From: Chlorobaculum thiosulfatiphilum
GTDB lineage: Bacteria > Bacteroidota > Chlorobiia > Chlorobiales > Chlorobiaceae
DNA length: 64,000 nt
Assembly (NCBI RefSeq): GCF_006265165.1
Contig: NZ_VDCH01000008.1
Coordinates: 1-64,000, forward strand
Reading direction: 5' to 3'
Shown here: one piece after another, positions 29,770-41,215 of the stretch
Position numbering within the stretch: position 1 is the stretch's first letter
Layout of the letters: the number at the start of each line of letters is the position of its first letter
Made by a program: the position numbers and the translations under genes
Notes under the pieces: generated by a model
Told to the model about the DNA's origin: nothing
Databases searched by the model: none
What the model saw: the letters and a program-made list of their open reading frames with translations, nothing else

Positions 29770-30912
29770 ATGCACTTTGAAACCATCGCCATCCATGACG
29801 GAAATACGCCGGAAAGCTGCGCCGGATCGGTGACGCCGCCGGTGTACCAGACTTCGACCTTTGCCCGCCCCAGCCTCGACGAGCGGGGCGAATTCTTCTA
29901 TTCGCGCATCGGCAACCCGACGCGCTCGGCGCTCGAAACGACCCTCGCGCTGCTTGAAAACGGCAAGCACGCCACAACCTTCGCTTCCGGCGTGGCGGCG
30001 ATGGTGGCCGCGATGCAGGTGCTCAAACCGGGCGACCACGTCGTCTCCAGCCTTGATGTGTACGGCGGCAGCTACCGCATTTTCGAGCAGCTCATGCACC
30101 CGTGGGGGGTCGAAACCTCCTACGCGGCGAGCGAGGCGACGGAGAGCTATCGGGAGTACATCCGCCCGGAAACCCGCATGATCTGGGTCGAAACGCCCTC
30201 CAATCCGCTTTTGCAGATTTGCGACATCCGCGCCCTCGCCGCCATCGCCAACGAGCGCGGCATCGTGCTCGCCGTGGACAACACCTTCGCCAGCCCGTAC
30301 TTCCAGAGGCCGCTCGACCTCGGGGCGCACCTCGTCATCCACTCGACCACCAAGTACCTCGGCGGCCACAGCGACGTCATCGGCGGCGCGGTCGTCGTGT
30401 CGGACGACCGGCTGCACCTCGCCGTCCGCAACTACCAGGGCGCGGCAGGGGCGATTCCCGGCCCGTGGGATTGCTGGCTGGTCTCGCGTGGCCTCAAGAC
30501 GCTGAAAATCCGCATGGAGGAGCACCAGAAAAACGCGCTGCATCTGGCGCGAGCGCTCGAAAAGCATCCAGTGGTGAGCCGGGTCATCTACCCCGGACTG
30601 GAGTCACACCCGCAACACGAGCTGGCGAAAAGCCAGATGAGCGGCTTCGGCGGAATGCTCACCATCGCGCTGAAAGGCGGACTTCCGGCAGCGCGGAAGA
30701 TGATCGACAGCCTGCGACTTTTCGCCATCGCCGACAGCCTCGGCGGCGTGGAGTCGCTCGTCGCCTCGCCCGCGCTGATGACCCTCGGCCCGCTATCGCA
30801 ACAGGAACGCGACCGCCGCGCCTGCACCGACGACCTGGTGCGGCTCTCGGTCGGCCTCGAAAACGCGGAGGATCTCGAAGCGGACCTCCTGCAAGCCCTT
30901 GCAACCATCTAA
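29770..30912 (+). CDS. cystathionine gamma-synthase/lyase family PLP enzyme (paralog 2)
   Basis: This 380-residue paralog of the gene at 25627 starts [19 protein letters not shown]. It carries the PLP-enzyme motifs [37 protein letters not shown] and the lysine in [13 protein letters not shown]. It is followed by cysK with 11 bases between the two, so both are surely in one operon. That pairing suggests a role in trans-sulfuration between cysteine and methionine: either CysK and this enzyme make cystathionine from new cysteine, or they run the reverse path. Which activity it has cannot be told from motifs. A TAAC-N4-GTTA palindrome lies upstream. Confidence 0.93.
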   Translation: MHFETIAIHDGNTPESCAGSVTPPVYQTSTFARPSLDERGEFFYSRIGNPTRSALETTLALLENGKHATTFASGVAAMVAAMQVLKPGDHVVSSLDVYGGSYRIFEQLMHPWGVETSYAASEATESYREYIRPETRMIWVETPSNPLLQICDIRALAAIANERGIVLAVDNTFASPYFQRPLDLGAHLVIHSTTKYLGGHSDVIGGAVVVSDDRLHLAVRNYQGAAGAIPGPWDCWLVSRGLKTLKIRMEEHQKNALHLARALEKHPVVSRVIYPGLESHPQHELAKSQMSGFGGMLTIALKGGLPAARKMIDSLRLFAIADSLGGVESLVASPALMTLGPLSQQERDRRACTDDLVRLSVGLENAEDLEADLLQALATI

Positions 30913-30923
30913 ATTTCAACGAC

Positions 30924-31856
30924 ATGGCCATCATCGCAAATATCACGAGCACCATCGGATGTACGCCGTTGGTGCGGCTCAACAAGCTCGCAGAGGGGCT
31001 CGACGCCGACATTCTCCTCAAGCTCGAATACTTCAATCCGCTCGGCAGCGTCAAGGATCGCATCGGGCGGGCGATGATCGAGGCAGCCGAAGCCGAGGGA
31101 AAGATCGACGCGAAAACGCTCATCGTGGAGCCAACCAGCGGCAACACCGGCATCGCGCTCGCCTTCGTCTGCGCCCAGCGCGGCTACCGGCTGCTGCTCA
31201 CGATGCCCGAAACGATGAGCATCGAGCGCCGTAAACTGCTGCGCTACCTCGGCGCGGAGCTGGTGCTCACCCCCGGCTCGCTGGGGATGAAGGGGGCCAT
31301 CGAAGAAGCGGCGCGGATCGTCGAGGCCGAAAAGAACAGCTTCAACCCCGGCCAGTTCCAGAACCCGGCCAATCCCCGTATTCACCAGGCCACGACCGGC
31401 CCCGAAATCTGGAACGACACCGAGGGTCGGGTTGACATGCTCGTGTCGGGCGTCGGCACGGGCGGAACCATCACCGGAACCTCGCGCTTCATCAAGGCGC
31501 TCAAGCCTGGCTTCAAAAGCATCGCTGTCGAGCCGAAAGATTCGCCGGTGCTCTCCGGCGGCCAACCGGGGCCGCACAAAATCCAGGGCATCGGCGCGGG
31601 CTTCGTGCCCGAGGCGCTCGATGTGTCGCTGCTCGACGAGGTGGTAACGGTGAGCAACGAGGACGCCATCTCGACCGCGCGAGCGCTCGCCTCGCAGGAG
31701 GGCATCCTCTGCGGCATCTCCTCCGGCGCAGCGGTTCACGCGGCCCTCGAAGTGGCTCGGCGCTCCTCCTCGGCAGGCAAAACCATCGTCGCCATCATCC
31801 CGAGCACCGGCGAACGCTACCTCAGCACCGCGCTCTTCGAGGGCATCGAGGGGTAA
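30924..31856 (+). CDS. cysK: cysteine synthase (O-acetylserine sulfhydrylase)
   Basis: CysK joins O-acetylserine and sulfide into cysteine with PLP. The 310-residue protein has the standard sequence: [13 protein letters not shown], the PLP lysine in [11 protein letters not shown], substrate loop [25 protein letters not shown] phosphate-binding loop, and GIGAGFVPE. The start at 30924 follows the paralog 2 stop closely, so the two genes form an operon. In a sulfide-oxidising green sulfur bacterium direct use of sulfide by CysK is expected. Confidence 0.95.
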   Translation: MAIIANITSTIGCTPLVRLNKLAEGLDADILLKLEYFNPLGSVKDRIGRAMIEAAEAEGKIDAKTLIVEPTSGNTGIALAFVCAQRGYRLLLTMPETMSIERRKLLRYLGAELVLTPGSLGMKGAIEEAARIVEAEKNSFNPGQFQNPANPRIHQATTGPEIWNDTEGRVDMLVSGVGTGGTITGTSRFIKALKPGFKSIAVEPKDSPVLSGGQPGPHKIQGIGAGFVPEALDVSLLDEVVTVSNEDAISTARALASQEGILCGISSGAAVHAALEVARRSSSAGKTIVAIIPSTGERYLSTALFEGIEG

Positions 31857-31864
31857 GTGGAACG

Positions 31865-32048
31865 CTCCTGCATTCAGGAGGGTTTTAACCCGACGGACAC
31901 TTGAAACTCTTACATTCACATTGCCCCGGCTTTCAAGCCGGGGTTCGAGAGAATAGTGAACACCCTTCTTCTGGTTTCGATCTGTAATTATGACTCCGGC
32001 AACAAAAAATCGCAATCGACGCTGTAGTAAGATATTGGGCTAAAGCCC
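31865..32048. repeat. cluster of short perfect hairpins
   Basis: The 360-base gap between cysK and thiS holds several separate small palindromes: CTCCTG-cattCAGGAG (31865-31880), GGGTTTTAACCC (31880-31891), CCCCGGC-tttcaa-GCCGGGG (31924-31943) and GGGC-taaa-GCCC (32037-32048). No gene is visible among them. They may be decayed repeat units or transcription-end signals. Confidence 0.6.
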
Positions 32049-32061
32049 TGATTCATTTTAT

Positions 32062-32105
32062 CTTATCCGCATACCCCGGACTGAAGTCCGGGGTATGCGG
32101 ATAAG
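32062..32105. repeat. 44-nt near-perfect palindrome
   Basis: Two 21-nt arms, fully complementary, are separated by only 2 nt (GA). The arms run from CTTATCCGC through ATACCCCGGACT, mirrored by AGTCCGGGGTAT and GCGGATAAG. It lies 44 bases upstream of the thi promoter -33 box. As DNA it can extrude a cruciform, and as RNA it would be a very stable stem. Confidence 0.85.
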
Positions 32106-32148
32106 AGTTTTAATGGCCGGAGCAATAACTCTCGTACGTACATTTCAT

Positions 32149-32178
32149 TTTGAGGCCAACGCGGAACATGTATATTTG
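32149..32178 (+). promoter_or_regulatory. promoter of the thi operon
   Basis: TTTG (32149-32152), 18 nt, TATATTTG (32171-32178) fits the Chlorobi TTTG / TAnnTTTG pattern with a spacer at the short end. A start near 32185 would leave about 35 nt before thiS. I see no TPP riboswitch. Confidence 0.55.
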
Positions 32179-32220
32179 TCGTCAGGCACGAAACAAACCG
32201 GTTATCACTATCCATTTCCC

Positions 32221-32430
32221 ATGTCCACAATCGGCATCATCCTGAATGGCGAGCGCAGGGAAATTCCTGCGGGCGCGACGGTCGCCGACCTTCTCTGCAT
32301 CGCGGACGCTGGCCGTCAGCCGGTGGCTGTGGTGGTCAACGAAAATATCGTGCGTCCCGACCAGCGAGACTCGTGTATCTTGCAGGACGAGGATCAGGTC
32401 GAAATTCTTGTTTTCGCTGGCGGAGGCTGA
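32221..32430 (+). CDS. thiS: sulfur carrier protein ThiS
   Basis: ThiS is the ubiquitin-like carrier whose C-terminal Gly-Gly is activated by ThiF, thiocarboxylated, and used by ThiG to build the thiazole of thiamine. The 69-residue protein begins [18 protein letters not shown] and ends [10 protein letters not shown], so the diglycine end is present. The start at ATG 32221 follows the promoter closely. It is first of four thi genes in a row. Confidence 0.9.
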   Translation: MSTIGIILNGERREIPAGATVADLLCIADAGRQPVAVVVNENIVRPDQRDSCILQDEDQVEILVFAGGG

Positions 32431-32464
32431 TCGCCGCCAGATCAAAGTCTGTTACTGTAACTCC

Positions 32465-33244
32465 ATGGATTTACTTCGCTTAGGCACATATACCTTCTCA
32501 TCCCGCCTGATTCTCGGCACCGGCAAATTCAGCAGCACCTCGGCGATGATCGAGGCCGTCCGCGCGTCGGGAACGCAGCTTGTCACGGTCGCCCTGCGGC
32601 GCTTCAATCGTGAACAGGCCGAGGACGATCTGTTCGGCCCGCTGTCCGAAATCGAGGGCCTCACGCTGATGCCCAACACCTCCGGCGCGGCCACGGCCAG
32701 CGAGGCGGTCAAGGCGGCGCATATTTCGCGTGAACTCTCCGGCAGCCCCTTCATCAAGGTGGAGATTCACCCGAACCCGCACCACTTGATGCCCGACCCC
32801 ATCGAGACCTACGAAGCGTGCAAAATTCTCGCCGCCGAAGGGTTCATCGTCATGCCCTACATCCCGGCTGACCCGGTGCTGGCCAAGCGGCTCGAAGAGG
32901 TGGGGTGCAGCTCGGTGATGCCGCTCGGCTCGGCCATCGGCAGCGGGCAGGGGCTTTCGACCGCCGAGATGGTGAAAATCATCATCCGCGAGAGCAACAT
33001 TCCGGTCATCGTGGACGCCGGGCTGCGCTCGCCGTCGGAGGCTTGCGCGGCGATGGAAATGGGGTGCGAAGCGGTGCTGGTCAACAGCGCCGTGGCGGTG
33101 GCCCGCGATCCGGCGGCGATGGCGAGCGCTTTCGCCAAAGCGGTCGAGGCGGGATTCGAGGCGCGCAACGCAGGCCTGATGCCACGCTCGAGCGCGGCAG
33201 TGGCGACGAGTCCGCTCACCTCGTTCCTCGGAGGGGCTTCATGA
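32465..33244 (+). CDS. thiG: thiazole synthase ThiG
   Basis: ThiG forms the thiazole phosphate ring from deoxyxylulose phosphate, the ThiS thiocarboxylate and dehydroglycine. The 259-residue product has the expected length and motifs: [18 protein letters not shown], the catalytic-lysine region [18 protein letters not shown], and the PxGSxIGSGQGL phosphate loop. The ATG at 32465 is 34 bases after thiS. Its stop overlaps the thiH start as ATGA, showing translational coupling. Confidence 0.93.
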   Translation: MDLLRLGTYTFSSRLILGTGKFSSTSAMIEAVRASGTQLVTVALRRFNREQAEDDLFGPLSEIEGLTLMPNTSGAATASEAVKAAHISRELSGSPFIKVEIHPNPHHLMPDPIETYEACKILAAEGFIVMPYIPADPVLAKRLEEVGCSSVMPLGSAIGSGQGLSTAEMVKIIIRESNIPVIVDAGLRSPSEACAAMEMGCEAVLVNSAVAVARDPAAMASAFAKAVEAGFEARNAGLMPRSSAAVATSPLTSFLGGAS

Positions 33245-34308
33245 GCGCGTTGCCCGCATGGCTGACGGACAAGCGGCTCTCGGCGGAGATCGAACCGCTG
33301 TTGCGGCAAACGGACGACGAGTCGCTCGAACGGCTCGCCGCCGAGGCGCAGGCGATCACGCTGCGGCGCTTCGGGCGCATCATTTCGCTCTACGCGCCGC
33401 TCTACCTCTCCAACTTCTGTTCGAGCGGCTGCGTCTATTGCGGCTTCGCCTCGGACAGAACGTCGCCGCGCCGCAAGCTCGATACCGGCGAAATCGAAAA
33501 GGAGTTGCTGGCGATGAAGGCGCTCGGCATCGGCGACGTGCTGCTGCTTACCGGCGAGCGCACTGCGGCGGTGGGCTTCGACTATCTGCGCCGCGCCGTG
33601 GAGATCGCCGCCCGGCACATGCCCCGCGTCGTCGTCGAGGCGTTCCCGATGAGCGTCGCCGAGTATCGCGGCCTCGCCGAATGCGGCTGCACCGGCATCA
33701 CGATTTACCAGGAGACTTACGACCCGGACAACTACCGCGACCTGCACCGCTGGGGGCCGAAGCAGGATTTCCTCGAACGGCTCGAAACGCCGGAACGCGC
33801 CATCACTGGCGGCATCCGGAGCGTCGGCATCGGAGCGCTGCTCGGCCTGTCGGAGCCGGTCGGCGAAGCGCTCGCCCTGTTGCGCCACGCGAAGTATTTA
33901 TGTAAGACATACTGGAAAGCGGGCATCTCGGTCTCCTTTCCGCGCATCCGCCCGCAGGAGGGCGGCTTCCAGCCCAACTTCACGGTCTCGGATCGCTTCC
34001 TCGCACGGATGATCTTCGCCTTCCGCATCGGGTTGCCGGATGTCGATCTGGTGCTCTCGACCCGCGAAAGCTCGGCCTTCCGCGACGGCATGGCCGGACT
34101 CGGCATCACCCGCATGAGCATCGCCAGCCGCACGACCGTGGGCGGCTACGTCGAGTCGGACGCCGCGAGCGCGAGCCAGTTCGAGGTATGCGACGACCGA
34201 AGCGCCGAGGCGTTCTGCGCCGCCCTTCGCGCAAAAAATCTGGAACCGGTGTTCAAGAACTGGGACGCGGCCTACAACAACCCGCTGCCCTCAGAGGAGC
34301 GGGCGTGA
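33241..34308 (+). CDS. thiH: tyrosine lyase ThiH (radical SAM)
   Basis: ThiH cleaves tyrosine to dehydroglycine and p-cresol; it is the anaerobic source used instead of ThiO. The 355-residue product carries the radical SAM cysteine motif C-SSG-C-VY-C (CxxxCxxC) at about residue 60 in [12 protein letters not shown], and later the SAM- and substrate-binding [12 protein letters not shown] and [10 protein letters not shown]. It starts by ATGA overlap with thiG. Choice of ThiH over ThiO fits a strict anaerobe. It is followed by thiF, sharing 4 bases. Confidence 0.94.
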   Translation: MSALPAWLTDKRLSAEIEPLLRQTDDESLERLAAEAQAITLRRFGRIISLYAPLYLSNFCSSGCVYCGFASDRTSPRRKLDTGEIEKELLAMKALGIGDVLLLTGERTAAVGFDYLRRAVEIAARHMPRVVVEAFPMSVAEYRGLAECGCTGITIYQETYDPDNYRDLHRWGPKQDFLERLETPERAITGGIRSVGIGALLGLSEPVGEALALLRHAKYLCKTYWKAGISVSFPRIRPQEGGFQPNFTVSDRFLARMIFAFRIGLPDVDLVLSTRESSAFRDGMAGLGITRMSIASRTTVGGYVESDAASASQFEVCDDRSAEAFCAALRAKNLEPVFKNWDAAYNNPLPSEERA

Positions 34309-35042
34309 GTTTGACTGACGAGCAACGCCAGCGCTACGCCCGCCACCTCGCGCTGCCGGAAGTCGGCGAGGCGGGGCAGGAGAAGCTGCTCGGCTCGAAG
34401 GTGCTGGTGATTGGCGCGGGCGGCCTCGGCTCCCCTGCCGCATTCTACCTCGCGGCGGCGGGCGTCGGCACCATCGGCCTCATGGACGGCGACACGGTCG
34501 ATCTCTCCAACCTGCAACGCCAGATTCTGCACACGACCGCATCGGTCGGCACGAACAAAACGGAGTCAGCGCGAGACAGAATCGCAGCCCTCGACCCCGC
34601 CATCACCGTCGAATGCCACCCCTTCCGGCTCAGTGCGGACAACGCGCCGGAGATTCTCGCCGGATACGACTTCGTCATCGACGCCACGGACAATTTCGAC
34701 TCGAAATTCCTCATCGCCCGCGCCTGCCACGAGGCGTCGAAACCGTGGTCTCACGGCGGAATCGGCAACTTCCACGGCCAGACCATGACCATCATTCCAG
34801 GCCAAACCGCCTGCTACCGCTGCATCTTCCACGAAGACGGCGCAACGAAGGAGGCCATTCCGCAAGGCCCCATCGGCGCCCTACCCGGCATCATCGGCTC
34901 CATCCAAGCGATCGAAGCGATCAAATATTTGCTCGGCATCGGTGAGTTGCTGACGGATGCGCTGCTGATGTTCGACGCGCTGGCGATGAGTTTTCGGAAG
35001 GTGACGGTGCGGCGGAATGCGGGATGTGGGGTGTGCGGGTGA
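34305..35042 (+). CDS. thiF: ThiF/MoeB-family adenylyltransferase
   Basis: It activates the C-terminal glycine of ThiS by adenylation. The 245-residue protein has the nucleotide-binding VLVIGAGGLGSPAAFYLAAAG at about residue 30 and the catalytic Asp in DATDNFD. Zinc cysteines are in CYRC and CGVC. The start is GTG at 34305 overlapping the thiH stop as GTGA, with AGAGGAGCG just before it. Together with thiS, G and H this forms the complete thiazole module. MoeB is a close relative, but the neighbours favour ThiF. Confidence 0.9.
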   Translation: MSLTDEQRQRYARHLALPEVGEAGQEKLLGSKVLVIGAGGLGSPAAFYLAAAGVGTIGLMDGDTVDLSNLQRQILHTTASVGTNKTESARDRIAALDPAITVECHPFRLSADNAPEILAGYDFVIDATDNFDSKFLIARACHEASKPWSHGGIGNFHGQTMTIIPGQTACYRCIFHEDGATKEAIPQGPIGALPGIIGSIQAIEAIKYLLGIGELLTDALLMFDALAMSFRKVTVRRNAGCGVCG

Positions 35043-35104
35043 GGAAAGATTGTGGCGACAAATTTCCTTACATGTTGATTTTTTATAAACGCCTAACGCC
35101 CCCG

Positions 35105-35818
35105 TTAGGACGCCTCCCGATCGTCACCAATGTCCATGAGTCGGGCACCCTGGCGAAGATTGCCCTCGGCACTAACCAGCCGGAGTAGCGCGTTGGCTTT
35201 ATGAAATCGATGCCAGCTTTCCCGTTGCGCCTCGTCCATGAATGTATCCACAGCCTTCTGGTCCCCGGTGTGGTCGATCTCTACATCTTGGGCCGTCCAT
35301 TGATTCTCCGCCAACCACTCGTTGACTAATGATTTAAGTGTGTGAGGCGGTTCGTGATCTACATGGGCTTCATCCCGAGTGAAGTCGTTTCCAGAAATTG
35401 GACATGTACGGGCTTCGGTATCACGTGTCGGCCACTGCGAATCTTTGTATGCGAGTTTTTGGTCGTTAATGGCATTCCGGCATGCCATGCGGAGACGCGT
35501 TATAGGGGTGGACGGCGTTAACGCCTCCTTCCATGAAATATCAGTCTCCGTTCCATCCACCCGCCGTACATAGAAGCAACGGGTATTGAACTCGGGCGCT
35601 TGGGCAACGAAGAATCCTGCCACTCCAGCACCGGCCTTTTCTTCCCGCTGCGGATGATTGGCTACGAGACCAAGAAGTACATCCACCGCATTGTCCTCGA
35701 GTATTGGAACCCGGTCTTCGTACCGATCACGGATTTCTCGAATGGCCTTGTCCGCAGCCGTCTTTGAGGGGAACGTATATGAACCAAGTGTAACCGGAAT
35801 GGACCTTCCCATCATCAA
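35105..35818 (-). CDS. DUF3223-type protein with HNH-like C-terminal region
   Basis: The 237-residue protein starts near VTLGSYTFPSKTAADKAIREIRDRYED, matching DUF3223 (residues about 8-100), whose ends include NHPQREEKAGAGVAGFFV. The C-terminal half has CPISGNDFTRDEAHVDHEPPHTLKSLV, with a Cys and a DH pair like an HNH nuclease core. The three starts M1-M3 are alternative. Codon use is less GC-rich than in neighbours. It lies next to a tyrosine-recombinase relic, which suggests it arrived on a mobile element. Role unknown; a nuclease with defence or selfish-element function is possible. Confidence 0.75.
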   Translation of the reverse strand: MMMGRSIPVTLGSYTFPSKTAADKAIREIRDRYEDRVPILEDNAVDVLLGLVANHPQREEKAGAGVAGFFVAQAPEFNTRCFYVRRVDGTETDISWKEALTPSTPITRLRMACRNAINDQKLAYKDSQWPTRDTEARTCPISGNDFTRDEAHVDHEPPHTLKSLVNEWLAENQWTAQDVEIDHTGDQKAVDTFMDEAQRESWHRFHKANALLRLVSAEGNLRQGARLMDIGDDREAS

Positions 35819-36013
35819 CTTTACTCCTCCGCATCGGGCATCCTAACATTGTTTATACTGATCCGCCTAAACCGCGGATTTCTAAATCACAGTCCATATA
35901 AGACGCAATCGAGAAGCCATTGAAAATACCGCTAATAACTTTATTTTTAGTCACTTAAGCCTTACGTTGCTTTTTATTTCTGCTTCTTATACGGGTCGGC
36001 ATAAGAACACTGC
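35819..36013. other. AT-rich stretch without a gene
   Basis: This AT-rich stretch between the DUF3223 gene and the integrase relic shows no reading frame or repeat I can support. The full gap up to recQ (35819-36211) contains only the relic. Confidence 0.5.
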
Positions 36014-36130
36014 TCACAGCCCGTCAACAGGGCTTCGAACACCAGACGGCCCGCGATTCAAGACATGCGTATAGATCATGGTGGTGCGTACATCATTATG
36101 CCATTGAACAATCTCTTTAAAAGGTAAATA
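36014..36130 (-). pseudogene. C-terminal relic of a tyrosine recombinase, integron-integrase-like
   Basis: Read on the minus strand and ending in TGA at 36016-36014, this frame gives [17 protein letters not shown] and then [10 protein letters not shown]. That is the typical C-terminus of tyrosine recombinases of the IntI/XerD type, including the catalytic Tyr in MIYTHV. Upstream it runs into a TAG stop, so at most 39 codons remain and the gene is dead. It sits next to the DUF3223 gene. Confidence 0.75.
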
Positions 36131-36211
36131 ACAACATCCTGTCTAAAAATTTATTTTTTACACTGAAAACTCATTGACAGGTTCATAGCCATCTGGCCAA
36201 GGCAAAAGCAA

Positions 36212-38038
<1,827 letters not shown>

Positions 38039-38047
38039 GCTCGCGGC

Positions 38048-38650
38048 TCAGGAGTGAGCCATGTGCCTGATGGCTGACTCGACCTCATGGCCACCGGTTT
38101 TGCTCGCGTCGAGCGACTGCGCCGAAGCTCCCTTTTCAATCGGGGCAAGCAGTTCCGGCGCGATCGTGATCTCCACGCCCTGCATGATGCTGTCGAAATA
38201 GACCACGAGCCGCTCTTCGCGGCCCTCTTTTCTGACCACGCCCTCCATGTCCTTGAACGGCCCGGCCAGTACGCGCACTTTCTTGCCGACGGGAATCGAA
38301 ATGACGGTCTCGCCAATCGAGTCGGGTTCGTGAGCGAGGCGCTTCAGCCAGTCGATATCCCGCTCGGAAATCACCGACGGCGTCTTGCCGATACCGATGA
38401 ACTTCACCACGCCATCGGTTTCGAGCACATGCACATGCTCTTTGTGATAGTCGATCCTGACGAAAACGTAACCTCTGATAAGCGGCTCTTCGACCCTCTT
38501 TTTCCGGTCACTCCACTGCCTGACCGTCTCGATCAGAGGCAGAAAGCTTGACAATCCCTTTTCAAGCAGGTACTGGTGCACTTTTTTCTCGTAGCGAGAA
38601 CAAACATAAACAGCGTACCAGCATTCGTTTTGTTTAGACTCATTAATCAT
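38048..38650 (-). CDS. specialised NusG/RfaH-like transcription elongation factor
   Basis: The 200-residue protein has the NGN domain of NusG paralogs (ECWYAVYVCSRYEKKVHQYLLEKGL near the start, RGYVFVRID in the middle) and a KOW motif (VRVLAGPFKDMEGVVRKEGREERLVVYF) at about residue 125-150. The low-similarity NGN and the separate locus away from secE/rplK point to an RfaH/UpxY-type specialised factor and not housekeeping NusG. UpxY-like factors act on capsule operons; here its partner gene is recQ. ATG 38650 is preferred as the upstream frame is not family-like. The C-terminal 40 residues are unusual. Confidence 0.86.
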   Translation of the reverse strand: MINESKQNECWYAVYVCSRYEKKVHQYLLEKGLSSFLPLIETVRQWSDRKKRVEEPLIRGYVFVRIDYHKEHVHVLETDGVVKFIGIGKTPSVISERDIDWLKRLAHEPDSIGETVISIPVGKKVRVLAGPFKDMEGVVRKEGREERLVVYFDSIMQGVEITIAPELLAPIEKGASAQSLDASKTGGHEVESAIRHMAHS

Positions 38651-38875
38651 CGCTAAAAAGGTCAACTGGTTGCATTCACCTGAAATATATGCGCTCACAG
38701 AGCCTGTCCCATATTTCGGCGACACAAACATATACAAATATTATACTTCTATACTTGATGGACTCAATATATAAAACTTTGATAATAAAAAGCGGTTGCC
38801 AACAGATGCATAAATTGCCGCCACCATCTTAGCGGAATAATGACGGGCAGCTCAACACAACTGATCTTTCTACCA

Positions 38876-39649
38876 TCACTTGTCGGGCATCATAACGCGC
38901 AGGGCGAAACGGTAAACGGTTCGTCCGATCATCTCCCGCAATGCCATTGCGGAGGCATCCAGCCCGTTGGCATCGGGCAGAAAATCGAGCATCGTCGTTT
39001 GGCGCATCTGGTCGGTCGCCCTGAAATCGACCGCAAAGGGCTCGACCTCGAAACCTGCGGCCCTGAACAGCATGAGCGCTCGGGACATGTGAAACGTGCT
39101 GGTCACCAGAATGATCCGCTTCGGCTTGCCATGCGCCACGCCGAGTAACGCCGCCGTGGCGACCGCCTCTCCGGCGGTATTGGCAACCGTCGAAGTCAGC
39201 CGGATGCTTCCGGCAGGCACGCCGCGCAATCGCGCCCTTGCGGCCAGCAGCTCCCCCTCGGGAGCGGCATCGGGCTGCCACGGCATCTGGCCGCCCGTGA
39301 AAACGAGCACCGGAGCCTTGCCCGCCCTGAAGAGATCTACCCCGCCCTCAAAACGATCCGCCGCCTCCCCGAACTCGCCGAGAGGCGCTCCGTCGAGTTG
39401 CCGGAGCATCCCGCTCAAAACGACAATGGCATCCGCTCGCCGGACGCTCTCCACCGGAATGCGATGGTACGGCATCTCGATACGGCGCATCAAGGCATCG
39501 CCGACAACCGGCAGGCTCAACGCCCATAGCAGCGCGAGAGCAATCCAGACGAGGTATCGGCGCTTGAACAAGAGGCCCGCGATGGCAAGCAACAGGCAGA
39601 TGCCCGGAGGCAGCACGAACAGCGGCAGAAGTTTGCTCAGTATCAGCAT
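38876..39649 (-). CDS. YdcF/SanA-type DUF218 membrane protein
   Basis: The 257-residue protein has two N-terminal hydrophobic segments (about residues 5-28 and 31-55) followed by a DUF218 domain starting RADAIVVLSGM, with LFTGGQMPW-like and later STFHMSRALMLFRAAGFEV motifs. The family includes ElyC and SanA, which affect envelope and peptidoglycan precursor handling. The exact activity is unknown. No operon partner is seen; the neighbours are divergent or separate. Confidence 0.87.
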   Translation of the reverse strand: MLILSKLLPLFVLPPGICLLLAIAGLLFKRRYLVWIALALLWALSLPVVGDALMRRIEMPYHRIPVESVRRADAIVVLSGMLRQLDGAPLGEFGEAADRFEGGVDLFRAGKAPVLVFTGGQMPWQPDAAPEGELLAARARLRGVPAGSIRLTSTVANTAGEAVATAALLGVAHGKPKRIILVTSTFHMSRALMLFRAAGFEVEPFAVDFRATDQMRQTTMLDFLPDANGLDASAMALREMIGRTVYRFALRVMMPDK

Positions 39650-39754
39650 GGAGGAGCGTTGTATTTAACAAAAAATCACTCGCACATGTATTAACTATCG
39701 TGAAGATACCAGAAACAGGCAAAGGTTTGCAAGAAAGATCTGCGGCGCTCACAA

Positions 39755-40216
39755 CTATCGCTGAAGCTTTCGGGGATATGCGGCAACAGTTTTCTGCCGG
39801 TACTCTGCAAGAACGGGAAGATCCGCCTCCGGAAAATCGAAATCGCCTGCCTCGCCGATTTCGATCCATCGCAGCTCTTCATGCTCACCGGAATCCGGCT
39901 CACCGCTGACGATGCGGCAACGAAAAGCGATCAGCCGGAGCGAGCGGTCGGAGTAGCTGTGCTCGACCGGCGTGAGGCGCTCGACGATCTCCACCCTGAC
40001 GCCAAGCTCCTCCATCAGCTCCCGGTCGAGCGCCTCGGCCTCCGACTCGCCAACCTCGACCTTGCCTCCCGGAAACTCCCACTTGCGAGCCAGATGGCGT
40101 CCGGCGGATCTTCTGGCAATCAGGAACCTGCCATCACGTTCGATGATGGCGCAAACGACGTCGCCGATAAACAATTGAAGTGATTTGATATTTGACAATG
40201 ACGAAAACGATGTCAT
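39755..40216 (-). CDS. MutT-like Nudix pyrophosphohydrolase
   Basis: The 153-residue product has the complete Nudix box in GGKVEVGESEAEALDRELMEELGV. The N-terminal strand VVCAIIERDGRFLIARRSAGRHLARKWEFP fits MutT/8-oxo-dGTP or (d)CTP pyrophosphohydrolases. It would clean oxidised or non-canonical nucleotides from the pool. The frame may begin at 40216 or at an internal ATG; the first is used because it allows a complete domain. It stands alone. Confidence 0.9.
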   Translation of the reverse strand: MTSFSSLSNIKSLQLFIGDVVCAIIERDGRFLIARRSAGRHLARKWEFPGGKVEVGESEAEALDRELMEELGVRVEIVERLTPVEHSYSDRSLRLIAFRCRIVSGEPDSGEHEELRWIEIGEAGDFDFPEADLPVLAEYRQKTVAAYPRKLQR

Positions 40217-40444
40217 GGCAACCTGAGCGGATGCCGTTGACCTGAACGCGAGAATTTACAACTCTGTCAACAATATCCTGTATCCCCGGCTTTCAAACAT
40301 GGAGAAGCGGACTTAAAGAGCCATGCAGGAATGGAAGACGGCATCAAGATGTTGAGCGCAATTTTATTATAAACTGAATTACTCTTATTTTCTTCAATAC
40401 TGTTAAAAATGCCGCCGTCCCCACCCCATCGAGGAGATCACCAC

Positions 40445-41215
40445 ATGAAAAATCGTTTTGCCCGCCTGAAAAGCCTGACGCTGCTTTTCCTGCTCTCCCA
40501 ACTGTTTGCCACCTGCACCACCGAGCAAAGCATGGTAGATCAGAACGCGCTGAAGCAGCGATACCGCGCGGCGGTCGCCGATGCAGCCGTTGCCGAGCCG
40601 TCGGAAATATCGAGAAATCTTGTAGCCATCCTGCCGTCGAACGAGCGGCTCGTCTGGAAAAACCGCAACGACTCGCTGAATACGCGAGTGCTGGTCGTAA
40701 CCTGGACGAACTATAATGGCTATGATGGCAAGATCGGCCAACCGGTTATGGTGTCGAGAGAAATCTGGGTGACGACGGTGCCGGAGGTGAAAAATTTCTG
40801 TAAACAGCAGAAAGTTCAAGGCGCATTGCGGCTCGAACAGCTTCTCGGCCTGCCACCAAACAACGGAAAAACGAAATTCGTCGAAATGTGGGTCAAACCA
40901 TCCGATCTGTACCGGCCAAGCGCGGATCCTGAAATAACTGACCGCGAAGCAGAAACCGGGTTCCATACCACCAATGGCTATATCAAGGTAACTGACGAGT
41001 TCAAAAAGTGGTACAACGACCTGAAAGCGCAATCCTACGGAGACAACGGCTACCCGTGGACCAGGCTCGGCTACACATACGACTGGGGAAAAGAGAAGAA
41101 CCACATCGGCATGAGCGAATTTGTCATCCTCACCGGCGCCACCGTCGAGATCAATTCGATTTCAACGACTGAGGAGTATGAAGGCGGAAAAAAGAGAAGA
41201 GCTGATTGCCAATGA
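40445..41215 (+). CDS. hypothetical lipoprotein, 256 aa
   Basis: The N-terminus is a lipoprotein signal peptide (LTLLFLLSQLFATC, Cys24 as the acylated residue). The mature part is soluble and mixed alpha/beta, with segments such as RVLVVTWTNYNGYDGKIGQPVMVSREIWVTTVPE and FVEMWVKPSDLYRPSADPEITD. I do not recognise a family. GAGGAG is at the right distance from the ATG at 40445. It is an orphan gene in a repeat-bearing region. Confidence 0.78.
   Translation: MKNRFARLKSLTLLFLLSQLFATCTTEQSMVDQNALKQRYRAAVADAAVAEPSEISRNLVAILPSNERLVWKNRNDSLNTRVLVVTWTNYNGYDGKIGQPVMVSREIWVTTVPEVKNFCKQQKVQGALRLEQLLGLPPNNGKTKFVEMWVKPSDLYRPSADPEITDREAETGFHTTNGYIKVTDEFKKWYNDLKAQSYGDNGYPWTRLGYTYDWGKEKNHIGMSEFVILTGATVEINSISTTEEYEGGKKRRADCQ

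Noticed and set aside
32100-32220. TPP riboswitch upstream of thiS
   Set aside because: Conserved CTGAGA and ACCTGATCTGG elements are absent.
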